A DNA stretch of 64,000 nucleotides from Saururus chinensis (Eukaryota > Streptophyta > Magnoliopsida > Piperales > Saururaceae): contig CP141149.1 in the NCBI GenBank assembly GCA_035235625.1, positions 35,581,753 to 35,645,752 on the forward strand, written 5' to 3'. The position numbers and the translations under genes are program-made. Positions 34,500 to 52,882 of this stretch are shown here, piece after piece. The notes beneath the pieces were generated by a model. It did no database searches and was not told the DNA's origin. It saw only the letters and a list, made by a program, of their open reading frames with translations. Numbering within the stretch: position 1 is the stretch's first letter; the number at the start of each line of letters is the position of its first letter.

Positions 34500-37400
34500 C
34501 TTCTAGATTGAATTCCATATCAATGTGCCCATGAAGAATTGCCTCACAGATATGAGGCTTCGCTAAGTTTGTGATCTTTTGGGTAAAATTAGGTTGAAAG
34601 ACTCCTCCTGATAGCTTGGCTATAGAATACATGAGGAACACACCAGAGTCTTCATTCGTCTCTTAATATGAGCATTTGTTGATCTTCTTCATTAGTCACT
34701 TTGTTGCTGTCACACCCCAGCACAGCCCAACCCGAGCCAAACCCAGTCAAAGGGCCAGTCAAGTACACGGGGCGACGGAATTGAAAGCGATTAATGAATA
34801 GTGAAAGACTTAGCCCCTACTACGGGTGGTTTCACTAGCGGAGTTACGCATCACATAACCTTTGAGCAAGAGTAATAAGGAGAAAATAAAGAGGATCAGA
34901 TAAATGACATAATCATCCTCATCACACTCAAACACACATTAACATCTTAGAAGCCCATACATGGATTAAAGTCTAAAAAGGTCAAAAGCATTTAGCCACA
35001 ACAAGTAAGCTCTAGTAACAAACATGTTCCACTAAATAGAGTTCTCAAGGCCTAAAAAGATTAAAATAAGAAAATAAAATGTCATCAGGGCATGACATAA
35101 ATTAATCCCATGAGTGGTCATATCATTCATCGTATAATGTATCATGTGAGTCTGTGCATCACATCGCGTAGCCCCAAAACAAAACAAGGAAAGTAGGGTG
35201 AGTATAAAACTCAATAATGGTTTGAACACAACGACAATAATTAGAAAAACATAACAGTGTAGTAATATAACAATTCAAATCCATAATTGACATGATATAC
35301 CATTTTCTGATCTTTCCCTAGTTAAACTCTTATTTATCCATAAACATAAGAGCTAGCATGCATATGACACACATATCAAAGTCAATACATAAATGATCAA
35401 GTTATCACATAACATCCATCTTGTATAGGTAATAATTCACATCTAATCAAATCAAGCATGATAACACCATAAACCGCATAAAAAATGTATTTCATACACT
35501 TTTTGATCATGCAACTATATCACATAAACCTGTATAATAGTGTCTCATTCACACGATCTCAGATCATGCATTCATATCTTATAAACCTGCATAATAGTGT
35601 CTCATGCGCACAATTCAGATTATATATTCTTATCACATCCTCATCTACCTTGCACTACAAATGTGTCAAACACATGATACACAATCATGCATAATAACTC
35701 CTAATCACATGTGTTAAATTCTCTCTACACAAACTGTGCAATCCTTGACATAACATTCACAATACACACGCATCATCACAAATGGTGAATGCCTCCATCA
35801 AGGAGTAGTTACAAGCATTGCCACACAGGCGGGACACAATCAAGGCGACAAATGCAAGACGTGGTCCGGTTTCCACACAAGAAATGCAAGAGGTCGGGGT
35901 GGTCAGCCCTTAATTCTGCTTGCCCAGGACGATCCTAGCCAAGGATATCTGATTCTCACACAGAGAACCTAGAGCAGGTGTGTTGGCCCAGAGACATTTC
36001 CTACGGTGGGGGAAAGCCCTAATTCTCACACATGGAACCCTAGAACATATGGTAGCTGGTGTACGAAGCATACCACTCTTGATTCTCAGGGTTCAAATGA
36101 CAATCTCAATAATCTCATCCGCAAGACAAGTACACAACTCGTCCCTACATAACTCAATTTAACTAGACTCAACTCAACCTGGAGAGTATATATGTTCCAC
36201 ATAGGAACAAAAATTGAAATCATGTCCTTTCAAACCAACCAAGTTCTGATTAAATCACCGATTGATTAATTTGGCACGCAATCTCACATCATTGCATACA
36301 ATCGATCAATTCCGACTAAACATTGGTAAAATCTCATTCATGAAGTCCTTTCCATGATGCATGATATCATGATACATCCATGAGTAAGATCTACGTAAAT
36401 TCTAACACATGGTATGTGCTCCCATCAGTCCCCTCATGCATAATAAATTGAATCATAATTTACTACGGTTTCATAGTATATTTCCCACACGTGTGTGTTC
36501 ATGTATATCCTAACCACATAATCAATGCTTTAATATAAGCTTATAAGACAATATACACACGCTTAAACACATTCAAAACATAATTTCCTACTGAAATCTA
36601 GGGTGAAATCTACCATAAACTACAAATCCATTCATGTGAAATTAAATGCTCAACCCCTACAAGCATGATTATTCTACACATGAAGCCATGACATAATAAT
36701 ATCATTTATCTACAATCCATTCTAATTATAAGATGACATATCTTAGCATCTAACATGTAATATCCCTCTTGGAAACTTGCTCTAATCATGAGAATTCCAT
36801 CATTCGTAGATTTAAGGTAATGAAATGTCAACATGTATAACTATCAACATATTATACCGCTTAACAAATATTTAACATACTTCATACATCTCCATCATCA
36901 ATTCCACACTATTCCAGTAGCTTAACTCCAACATAAAATACTTCTCATAACTATTAGAATCATCAATTGAAGTAAAAATATCGAAATGAGCATAAGAATA
37001 AAAAATGGCAGAATTGCTATATAGCCGATCGATCAACCTAGCAAACCATTCTAATGGCTTGATTGATAGGCCAGTTGGCCCGATTGATTGGCCATTTGGC
37101 CCGATCAATTGCTAACACACAGTTCGAACCTTCTTCTTCCTTTCAAAATTCAAAACCGAGAGACCATTAAAAAACCTTAAAACCTTCATCCCAAGCCTCA
37201 TACACCATTAAAACTTAATCAAACATTCCAAAAAACTAATTTAACCCATTCCAAGGTAAAACCCTAAGAAATCAAGACAAGAAATTAACATTTTATAAAT
37301 CTACCATTAAAGCCCTAATCAAGCAAACTTATTCAAGTAAAACCATAAAAATTGAGATTTTTACCACAACAAGGCTGAGATTTGAAAACCAACTACCTCT

Positions 37401-38340
37401 CCACTAGATTTGAGTCAGATTAATTCTTCAATCTCCTCCGAAACCTTCCAAAAGCATGATTTTTATGTTAATACACATCTAAACTCGATTTAACCTTGAA
37501 AATCATAAAGCAAACCATAGATCTAGCTTTGGAAGCATAAAAATTAAATTTGAAGGTTAGGGTTTGGAAAAGAGGAGTAAAATAGTGATTAGATGGTTTA
37601 AAATTGGGTTGAATCACTGGAGGAAGATAGATTAAAAGAGGATTAGGAAAAACCCTAATGATTAAGCATGGATTAGGGCAAGCATACCTCTAATTATTTT
37701 TTCTTTGGGCCTAATTGGGGATTAGGCTCCAAATACCCTTGTACATCATATTCTTAATTTAGAAATGACTCAACCCATTTCCTTTTATAGAAAGGTAACC
37801 TTTGGGGTATAAATATGGTTTTTAACTAAAAATAAGTATTTTAGTGATTTGAGCTCTAATTAAGACTAGAAAAATTCTAAATTTTTTTTGTAATAACTTC
37901 CGTTGATGTATGAGATGTTTGGACCAAAAACCATAAATTTGCCGATAGGGCCCACAGGGGTCCCGCCAAACCATAATTTTTGGAATTTTTAAAAAATAAA
38001 AAAATTCTCAAAAATTCAGATTTGACCCAATTTCATTTAAAACTCATTAATGTGAAATTAATTTTGATTAAAATATTTAAAAATCCTATTTATTTTTAAA
38101 AACTACCGAATTTAATCAGAAAATGCTTAAACCACATGATAACTGTTAATTAATAAATAAAATTAAATGTAGACCGGTTTAAGATGATATTCCTTACAGT
38201 TGCACCCTTTATGCGTAAGGACCCTTTCATTTTTGCGGTAACATATTTTTCGAATATGGTCCACCTTTGCAAAGTGGTGATTGTGGTCACCCTTTAGTGG
38301 GTTATACCACCACCTAAACCTCTTCTCTTTGCATCGACAA
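34500..38340 (-). pseudogene. Old transposon-like reading frame split by a solo LTR
   Basis: Minus-strand segments 38340-38204 and 34707-34500 join across the LTR insertion. The right part reads RWWYNPLKGDHNHHFAKVDH and runs through the junction for about 50 codons. After a stop and a frameshift the left part reads NEDSGVFLMYSIAKLSGG and NLAKPHICEAILHGH. The DSGVFLMY segment resembles the N-D-C-G-V-F block of Ulp1/C48 cysteine proteases, which some MULEs carry, but the catalytic cysteine is a serine here. A MULE transposase piece lies 1 kb to the left on the other strand. The identification is tentative. Confidence 0.4.
34708..38198. mobile_element. Solo LTR, 3.5 kb, with GTTGC target duplication
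   Basis: On the plus strand it runs from TGTCACACCCC to TTCCTTACA. Perfect 5-bp direct repeats GTTGC flank it (34703-34707 and 38199-38203). It is the inverted full-length homologue of 26502-29901: its complement starts TGTAAGGAAT, has TATAAAA at 37799-37793, GGGACCCCTGTGGG, CCTAATCCCCAATTAGGCCC and ends GGTGTGACA. No protein is encoded. The insertion interrupted an older minus-strand frame. Confidence 0.88.
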
Positions 38341-40091
38341 TTAGTAAAAGAAAATGTCTAGTGAAATAGATATGACTGAAACCACTCTCAGTGTTAACAT
38401 TCAACCTCCTCATCAAGTTGCCAACAATTTTGGGAGCATCTCCTCCTTATCATGTTGCGTCCCAAAGTTGTAGTAGTGCTGGATCACAAATTTCATAAAA
38501 AAACAGTTAGGATAAAGTCGGGATATCTAGCATTGCGCTCCTCCAGAAGTTTGCAAAAGACGTCTATGACCTAAAATCATCTACTGTTACTAATAACACA
38601 ATGAACAACATGTTGTGTCACTATAAATACGACATGTGAATACATCGTGTAACCAATATCACTATATAAGTTATGTCGTATAATCACAAATACAATAGTT
38701 ATACATGATAATATCGTTTGAAAATTATCGTGTTATTGATACGGCGATATTTGGACATTTTGTATAATTAATAAAATGATATAGTGATTAATAACACGCT
38801 ATGTGATGCAACATATGTTCAATAATACAACATTACCTCATTTATTATGCACTTCTGCCTAAGTAGAGATACCATAATTAGCGTGGAGAAGCGTCACCAT
38901 GGGCCATTCCTTGTGTGGGTGCACCAAAAAATTTCGGATGGTCTCCTAATCTTCAACTCGTTGTATCTCCATGTGGAACACCATATGTAGATCAAGGTAG
39001 TTGTGTGACACCAAAACAACTTCCTCCTTGCCCTTATGCTGCTCAGCGTGCTCTCCATGTCTATCACTTGTTAGATACTTTTTCGTAGTTCCTAATCAAC
39101 TGGAGGGGTATTCGATATAGTGACCAAAATTAAAGAGTTGTGCTGATTGAAATTATGTAACTAATGTACAAATACATGCCAGATGTATATAGCTTGTTAT
39201 CAGATACATGATATTATGCCTTTTTAGACACGATAGCACAACAATTAAATGTCGTATTGCCCATATCTAGTTATTAATAACACATTATGTATGCTATGCA
39301 TACACAATATGAGGACATCTATATTGAATATCATATTATCGATAATACGATATATTACATATCGTATACTTAATAACATGACAGTCTACTAAGGAGATAA
39401 AAGTAGCAACTACATCATGTGTTTTATATCACGATATATCAAACATCATGTATACGAACATATGATTTAGAGCTAGGGAGGACCTTACCATGAAATTGAT
39501 ATGAGCCGGATTTCTCCCTCAATTGGCCGGTGACTTTTGCCAAAGATCACTGCTTTACTAGAATCGCGTCTATATACACTCTAATGGAACCTCATTTCAT
39601 AGCCAGAACTTGCTTTGGAGCGAAAATTTTCAAGATCGCCTTTCGAAAATAAGAAAAACCAGACTTTGTGAAGTTTTTTCACGTCTCACTGTTTGAACTT
39701 TGGAAATTGACTCAAGTTTTTTCAAAATCATCAGTGAGATGGGTTGAAAATCGAAACTTAGACTGTGTATTCGGTTCTTACTAATCATATTGTCGAAATC
39801 GCTGATGAGATGGGTCAAAAATCGAAACTTATATTACGTATTTATTTCTCACTAATTGCTGGTCTATGAAATCATTTGTGTGTAAATGTGACAGTGTAAA
39901 GAGTTCTTTTATAGTGGCCTTAACTTTTAGAATGAAGCGTGACAAACTGAACCCGAGAATAAGGAAGATTATTAGCTCGGTGTAACTATTTTCCTGGAGA
40001 GGAAGTTTCCTGAAATTATATAATCATTTTGGCCCATTCCTTTATAAGTACGTCATGCGTACAAGGGGCCAACTACTTTTGAGTCTACACG
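38341..40091. other. Intergenic, no gene recognised
   Basis: An AT-rich part with short palindromic CGATAT/ATCGTG motifs runs to about 39460, followed by the upstream region of the DCP5 gene. A minus-strand stretch at about 38880-39110 looks weakly coding but has stops and no recognisable motif. Confidence 0.4.
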
Positions 40092-40100
40092 TATATATAA
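40092..40100 (+). promoter_or_regulatory. TATA box of the DCP5 gene
   Basis: TATATATAA lies about 155 bp upstream of the DCP5 start codon. Transcription should start near 40125, at the head of a pyrimidine-rich leader (CTCTCTCC and CCTCCGCCC runs), a common arrangement in plant genes. Confidence 0.6.
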
Positions 40101-40255
40101 AGTGAATACATACACTCGGCCAGAGGTCCTCTTCTTAGGCTTTATCTCTCTCCAATTCCAAACCCCTCCGCCCTCGCTCTGTATCCCTCTACTCAACTCT
40201 ATACTTGGAATTGGATCCCTCTTCTTCTTCTACTTGCCTCACTCCCTGCGGCACG

Positions 40256-46058
<5,803 letters not shown>

Positions 46059-46549
46059 GTTATGCAAACCCCATAGCTAAATGAATATAACTAGGGGCTT
46101 ACAAGAGTTGGCCTCTTTGCGTTTTCATCAAGGGCAAAATGTTTGCCACGGCGACATGCAGAAGTACTGGAGGGCTCTGACCTTGTCATGCGTACTTTGT
46201 TTTCCTGTATTTTTTTTCGTCACAAGTCTGTTTTGTATCTATGGTTAACGTGCATTGAGATAGGTTGTTGATATATTACTTAAATAATAATGAACTAAAG
46301 CTTATTGCTACTGAAGTGGTATGGTTTGAATTGTTCTGTGCCTAATGTAAATTTGTTGTTGTTTCATTGTCATTGACATTTCACGGTTGGTTTAATAAAT
46401 GTGGTAGCGAAGTTCGATTTGGGTTAGATAACACATACGAAGTAACAGTTACTGAACTCTGAAGGATGCGAATATTATACCTTCGCACATCACAACCGTC
46501 AAGCTGCAACAAAGCAGTAGTAACTCTTGCATCCATTAGCAACTCACTA

Positions 46550-46822
46550 GTTCAAAGCAGACAACAATTTCGGAAGTGGACTGTAAGCCGTCGCTGTTTT
46601 GGCAGAAAGTGGAGTGGCTGGGCCCCGGCCAAATGTTGAATATGCGCGACCAGTAAGGCTACTGGATCGTGACTCTATATCATCATTACGTGTAATGCAT
46701 GATTGTTGAGGACGCATTGGTGGTATGAGCATTGTGGGTGGCCGAACTCTAGCCTCTAGGGAGGGCTCCTCTGTCCGTCTTTCCCTTGGGGCTGATACCC
46801 TTGCCCTTGTTTTTAGTGCAAG
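46550..46822 (-). other. Orphan exon-like minus-strand frame, unrecognised
   Basis: An open minus-strand frame of about 90 codons ends in a stop near 46548. It has coding-like composition: SAPRERRTEEPSLEARVRPP, MLIPPMRPQQSCITRNDD, RSSSLTGRAYSTFGRGPATP and a C-terminal SPLPKLLSALN. Upstream is a stop (TGA at 46823-46825) without a good acceptor, and no partner exon is visible before the divergent gene at 47147. It may be the last exon of a lost or truncated gene, or chance. I do not recognise the protein. Confidence 0.35.
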
Positions 46823-47146
46823 TCATACACGGTTCTTAGCTCACACATGGAGCATGATAACGAAGGGAAAGCAACATCATGGTATCTTTTTGCAAACCTA
46901 GATAAACAGAAGCAGCCAGATGCCAAATTGCAAATGGGCCCCAGGTTTATTAAAATAATCTACTTGAACTTGCGGGATCTTAGTAACTACTGAAGTCATC
47001 TTCTACTCAAGATCAACGGTGATAAGGAGTATACCTAAGCTATGAATCTCTTGATTAATAGAGAGCACTGAGCATTTAGCGAAAAAGGATAAAGCGGCAA
47101 CAGCCGAAGCTGCTGGTGCAACTAATTTCAAACATTTTGGTCAGGA

Positions 47147-48300
47147 ATGGAGGCAGAGGAAGCCGGGCACCCGACGGACGGGCGGATGGAGAGTGGGGAG
47201 AGTCGGAGGATAATTGCGCTGGTGGAGGACGTGGGTGTAGCTCGCACGGCTCTCCGGTGGGCTGTTCATAACATCTTCCGATTCGGCGACTCCATCACTC
47301 TACTCCACGTCTACCCTTGTACGAGGTCCAAGAACAAGCAGAAACAGAGGATTCGGAGGCTTAAGGGATTTCAGTTGGCTCTGTCGTTCAAGGATCTTTG
47401 TCTGGACGTGCCTGAGGTGACGACTGCATATTTCAAGTTGTTCTTCCTTTTGATTCAGCCTTGTAGGCATTCAGCTTTCTTACTTTCGATTGATTTTAAT
47501 CGCTTCTATTCCCTTCGACGCTTTCAAGTTCTAAAATTCTGAAATTTGGGTTGAAATTGGTTTTGTTCAATATGGGTACCCAGTTCATTATCAGATTGTG
47601 ATTGATGTTCCCTATTATTGGAACGAACTTTATGTTACTGCTGCTTCATTGATTTCAATTTGGCGGTGTCTTCAGGCGAAGGTGGAGATCATTGTTACGG
47701 AAGGCGATCAGGATTCAATAATCATGTCATTGATCGAAAGAACCGGAGCATCTGTGCTTGTTGTTGGAATTCATGACCAGAGCTTTATTAACAAGTAAGT
47801 AAATTGTTTGATGTTTTGCTTCTCTATCCCTTTTTCTACCTCGCAAATGAAATCCCCATTTACTTTTGTAAATGAACATCCAAACCAGTGGGCTTGATGC
47901 AAGTTAGATGAACAGATGCAGTTGTTTGCCAAATGGTTATCAAACCGTGAAGTTGGTGCGCTTCATTTGATGAGATATTTGACTAATGGCAGACTTCGTC
48001 TTCCATTTTCCAATTGCCAGGACGGAAATGATCAACAACTGTATCAACAAGCTCAACTGCCGAGTTCTGGCGGTAAAGCAACCCCAGCCCAATTCAGAGG
48101 GCCCCACTCCAACCACTGCGGACTTCTCCCAGATAGAAATGTGCAGCGTCCCAGAACAGAGAGGCCACTCACTCAATGCACTCCCCAACTCTCAAGGGTT
48201 GACATGGAGATCAAGGAGGAGTAAGGGAGGAGCGATTCTTCACTTGAGTGATTGTATGACTGCACACTTACAGTCTATGTTTCGCTACTTGTGGAATTAA
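47147..48300 (+). CDS. Universal stress protein-like (USP/adenine nucleotide hydrolase-fold) protein (3 exons, 222 aa)
   Basis: Exons: 47147-47416, 47676-47794 and 48021-48300. Splice sites are GT..AG and the total is 669 nt without a stop. The core (residues about 20-155) has the USP fold signature: RRIIALVEDVGVARTALRWA, then FGDSITLLHVYP, KVEIIVTEGD and RTGASVLVVGIHDQSF, ending INNCINKLNCRVLAVKQP. The family is small, soluble and usually stress-related, but the biochemical role of this branch is not established. The ATP-binding G-x2-G-x9-G-S/T motif expected after VVG is missing (GIHDQSFINK). The tail after residue 155 is low in family similarity and polar. Closest memory match: Arabidopsis At3g03290/At5g17390-type proteins. 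The start codon is the first ATG in frame; another lies 13 codons in. Confidence 0.85.
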
Positions 48301-49330
48301 TAAAACGGCAGTTCCGGTTATTGAACATAAAACATGCTTCGGAAGAATGCAGATACGCTAAAGAACGACGATTTCATCTAATTCTCCTATGTGCTTAGTC
48401 CAAACTTTGTGTTTTTTTGGCGTTAAAAGGCTCCTGAACTTAGTCCAAACTTGCTGACTTACGGAAAAAGAACGGGTTGCTTCCTACTTCGCTGTAGAGG
48501 CCATTCTGTCGGTGTGACTTTTGGGTATTTATGCTATCAAATGACTGGCCGGCAAAGATGACGCATCGCACCCCTTTGATGTGGTTAGGGGTTGTCTAGC
48601 CTGACCCGGTGACGACCAGCCTACATGGGGCTCTCATGGTACGAATTTTACGTATAATTACCCTCTTACGTACCATGTTTTACCAGTTATGGAGACTTGG
48701 TCAAGAAATTTTTTTTATTTAAAAGAAGATATGCTTTATCTTTTTACTTGTATGTATATGTCTGTGGTGTTGACCGTAACTACAATATGATAGAAGAATC
48801 GACACAAAATTTGATATTACGATTTCGGGGACGGATGATCGAATTTATCATGCTCTTTCCTTAGGCATCATCTGATATTTACTTGATGGCTAAGAACTTT
48901 GATTACTGAAAAGTTGTTTGCACATAATCTTACATGTTTGGTAGTTCGGATCTCATTGTTGCAAAAGCAATGACAACTTGATGAAAACTTAACTAGTAAA
49001 TCTTTACAATGCAAATGACAAGCGGGTAACAACAGTTTTCCACTAGATAATTTTTCTTGTGGAAGCTGCGGCTTTTCATCTAACGGAGCGACGTTAAAAT
49101 TTTGGTGGGCCGACGATGAATTAACTTGGTCTTCTTCCTTACCCTGGGAAGCCCAAGTCTGATTGGACGATTTGCTCCTTTAGTGTATTCTTCTTATCCA
49201 AAGTCGTCCAGATTCCGGCCACAAGTTCTTATCATCTCTAGAGCCTTAGCAGTGCCAGTCCAAGCATTAACAACAAGCGCCGGGGAACCATGGGAGATGG
49301 AGAAGACCAGGAGCAGCATCACCCGGGAAA
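48301..49330. other. Intergenic between the USP-like and cyclophilin genes
   Basis: Holds the 3' region of the USP-like gene and the promoter side of the cyclophilin gene. I see no other gene. A 108-codon plus-strand frame at 49126-49452 overlaps the cyclophilin start in another frame and is taken as chance. Confidence 0.5.
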
Positions 49331-50434
49331 ATGAGGCTCGCTCTCTCACAAACCCCAACTCTGTCTCTTCAGCTCCTTCCGTCTCCATCTCACCAGAACC
49401 CGTGCCTAGCACCCCATCAGTACGCATGTACCTATCGGTCTTCAAGAGATAGCTTCAAGCTCTCCCGCCGAGACTTGAGTCTTCGGTGGCCCGCGACTTC
49501 TCTCATTCTCGTCCTCGGAACGAACGCCATCGACCCTTTTAATTTCACGCAAGCTCAAGCGGGTGGAACCACCGAAGATGGTGACCCAGTATCAGTCTCC
49601 AAGACCGATGGCGGATGCACGGGCGGATTATCAGCTCAGCAGAAGGCCTTTTTCGACGTATCCATCGACGGGGAGCCTGTGGGGCGCATCACCGTGGGGC
49701 TTTACTCTGATCAAGCACCCGCAGGGACTACCAGGTTCTTGAACCTGGTCACCGGAGCAGCTGGGATCAGCTACAGGAGAAAGGAGTTCGTGAAGATCAT
49801 GCCCAACTATGTCCAGCATGGAGGTGTCCGGTCTTATGGCGTGGACGCCAGCAGGACGGGCGGGAGCTTAGTGGCAGAAACGCTGTTGGAGGAGTGGCAG
49901 AGGATGTACGAGAGGTGCCCCGGCACCAAGAATGTGGCAGGGTCCTTGGGGCTACTTGTGCGCGACCCATCAAAGCCCCCGCCGAATCTGAAACTGGTGG
50001 CGAGGAAAGGGAAGCTGGAGATCGACGAAGAGGAGGTTAGACCGGACCCCAACGGGACGGAGTTCGTGATTACTACCAGAGACTCGCCGGAGCTGGATTC
50101 TTCCACGCTGGTAATTGGAAGAGTGTTGGAGGGGATGGAGGTGGTGGAGCGGATCAACAAAGTGAAGACTGTGCAGGAGAATACGAGCTCCCCTTATTTC
50201 AGGTGATTCATATGTTTTGGGGCTTCTCTTCTCTTCCCTGGTTACATCGATATCTAGTTTTGTCTCTTTGTTGATTTTTTTGTTTATGGAACAAAAATGA
50301 ACGAATTCATCCATGGCTTTGACGCGTGCAGGGTGGCCAAGTTGATCGGAGATAAGAGGGCTGTAGTCGCTGAAAGAGGATTCAACCGCCCGTATTCGAA
50401 GATAGTTATCACCAACTGCGGTTTCTTTAATTAA
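49331..50434 (+). CDS. Thylakoid-lumen cyclophilin-like protein, CYP26-2/CYP28 type (2 exons, 324 aa)
   Basis: Exons 49331-50202 and 50332-50434 join in phase (AG/G arginine) to give 975 nt. The N-terminus is a bipartite chloroplast signal: a Ser-rich stroma-targeting part, then SRRDLSLRWPATSLILVLG (twin arginines R46-R47 before a hydrophobic stretch) and a lumen cleavage site near AQA (75-77), pointing to Tat import into the thylakoid lumen. The cyclophilin domain follows (AFFDVSIDGEPVGRITVGLY, APAGTTRFLNLVTG, TLVIGRVLEGMEVVERI) and the gene ends VITNCGFFN. The cyclophilin active-site FHR is replaced around KEFVKIMPNYVQHGG, so prolyl isomerase activity is doubtful. The two-letter subgroup is from memory of the plant family. 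The ATG used is the first that gives a sensible transit peptide. Confidence 0.92.
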
Positions 50435-52240
50435 CTTCTTCGAACCTCTCGTCTTCTCTTCTTATTCTTATGAAAGTACGGGATCTCAAGTTTTGTCTCA
50501 TATTTCAGGATAGTATTCATTCTGTCTCATATTAATAGTTTTAATTAATTTTTAAAAACGATGAATTTTAGTTCATGCTTCATCGGTTTTAAATTAATAA
50601 CTCTATTTTACATAAAAACTTATTTCATATTTAAAATTTTATTTTGTTCAATTTAAATAATTAGATACTTTAAAAAATATAGCATAAGTTTATTTTTCTT
50701 TCTAATTTACGTGAGTTTCACTCTTTAATAAAAACTACAAGAATCTTTGATTTTCTTTCTAAGCAAAGTCATTAATTTTTACATCAAATAGATAACAAAT
50801 AAAAGAATGCTTTAAGAAAGAATGCATATTTTTAATAATAATAATAACAATAATAACCCCTATACTTCAAAGAAAGAATACTTTAAAAAATAAGGTCTCA
50901 TATTTTGGGGGTGAAAGAAAAAACTTTGCAAGTAATCTTTTAAGTATATTAATAATTACTTTTTTCATCACTATTAGTCCATCTCGCCCAGCTCTAAGGG
51001 AGGTGGACAAGGAAATTGTTTATCTACAAAATATAATAACAAATAATATCTCAATAATTTAAATTCTTAGCCATGCATATTTATCAAATTATATATCTTA
51101 TTTAATAGAAAATAAAATTATTAGGATTCCAACACATTCTCATTTCCCAAAACCCCACCTCAAATCATATTACTATGATAAATTATTGCCAAAATTTTTA
51201 TATTTGTCCTCAGCAGTTTTCATAATGTCTATAGATATAAATTTGAATTGACATATGGTTTGAGTGTATTTAGTAAACCCATTTACTTAACAACTTATTT
51301 CAATGAGATTCTTTTAGATGACTATCATGTGTTAGCTTAATATATGAGTTAATGATATAACATGTTTTTAACTTTGCAAGATTATATCTTACACTTTTGA
51401 ATTTAGATTTACATGTTTTTGGTATCATTAGAAAGCTCTTGATGCTCTATCAAATGAGATTTCATACAAATATATTTTCCTACTTTTTTTTATCTTCCTA
51501 CTTAAAAATGATATATTGATAATAGATTTTTGCTTTTATGCCTATTTAACACATAAACTCGCATTTTTTGACACAATTGAAAAAATCTTAGTGAGCTCTA
51601 TCAAATAAGGCTTATCGCCAAACTAGCTTGCAAGATGAAATTTACACTTCACGGTGTGATGTACTTCAATACCATTGTCCTCTAGTTCTAACCTATCACT
51701 TAAAGTTTGTGAAATTTGGATTCGCAGTTACTTATTATGAGTATATTAGATTGATATGGAGTTAGCATTATATGTGTATGTAATTTATGATCATGAAAGC
51801 ATGTATTGTAAGTGTAGCTTACAATGGAGACTTTTGTTCTATACATATTTATTTTATTTTTTCTTATTCAATTTATATTTACATGCACAATACTTATACA
51901 TTCTTGCTATATCCAATAAATAAACCCTCCTCTTCCCATATCTTTCTCCCATTTCTTCTTTTCCTCCCTTGTGCAAAGCCCAAATTTGGACAAGTTCAAA
52001 TATCCATCATCGGGGAAGTTCAATCTAGTCGAAAATGATGGGGTTTTTCCCATTCAGACGAAGCCCATTGTGTATTCGGCCTAAGAAAGGAGGTTGTATG
52101 TCTCTAAGTTGATAATTAAAATAAAAGGATACGAGCTTTCTAAGCCTCCATTAACAAAGGTTGCTTGTTGCTGGCAAAATTTGAAGCAAAGAAAAAAAAG
52201 AGAAAAAAACTGGATAGAGGGAATCAGACCTTGCCAGAAT
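50435..52240. other. Intergenic, AT-rich, MITE ends but no gene
   Basis: Stowaway-like ends (TCTCATATTAATAGTTTTAA near 50521 and a partial repeat near 50590) lie just after the cyclophilin gene. The remainder is AT-rich without a recognised gene. Confidence 0.4.
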
Positions 52241-52680
52241 AGTTAGTTGCTAGGTTAGTCGTTCATGTTGGTGGACCTATCCTAGCTGAAGTTGAGGGAG
52301 AGATTTACATCCTTCTTGCTTACATTTATGTGTCCCTATTTCAACAGTAGTCAAATTTTGAAGTTGTAATCGATAGCCAGCTAGTAGTTAAAAGACATTA
52401 GAATTGTAACTTGCTGACACAACTAGTTGAGGAGATCAAGAAAAGTTATTCACTTTAGCCAAAAATCCATAGAGTATGGACTTGTAAAAGAGGCATATTT
52501 TGTGGTTGTATCCTCCTTGTGGTGGCTGGAGAAATATAAGTAGGCACTGGAGTCTTTGCCACTAGACTAGAAAACAATTGCCAGTCCGCCATTGCAGCAA
52601 TTGCCCGAGTTGTTAAAAGTACTGAAGAAGGGGAAGATGATGGAAAGAGGTGGATGGAACATGTTTTGTGAATGCTACAC
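52241..52680 (+). mobile_element. Possible LINE RNase H remnant
   Basis: Broken frames include EVVIDSQLVVK followed by LLTQLVEEIKK, which resemble the E-x-DSQLVV..L..EI block of RNase H domains in plant LINEs. Several stops and frameshifts interrupt it and I cannot define ends. The assignment is weak. Confidence 0.35.
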
Positions 52681-52772
52681 TGATGTTAAGGTTTAAGAAG
52701 GTATTTCATTATTGTGTGAACAATACTGTTGATTGGGGCTCATTTTTTTACGTTGCACCAATCAACGGTGTT

Positions 52773-52882
52773 TCCTTATCACATGTGGCGTTTGACATGG
52801 CTGATAAAAACTTCGCTAATTTTTAAGTCCTTATCATGTGTGGCGTTTGACATGGCTGATAAAAACTTGCTAATTTTTTAAG
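52773..52882. repeat. 55-bp tandem duplication
   Basis: Two adjacent near-identical units, each containing TGTGGCGTTTGACATGGCTG and AATTTTTAAG, differ by single-base changes (52773-52827 and 52828-52882). This is a recent local duplication in non-coding DNA. Confidence 0.85.

Noticed and set aside
33960..39460. CRISPR-like or satellite array from repeated ACACGAT motifs
   Set aside because: The repeats are short, irregular and without constant spacing. CRISPR arrays are not expected in a plant nuclear genome.
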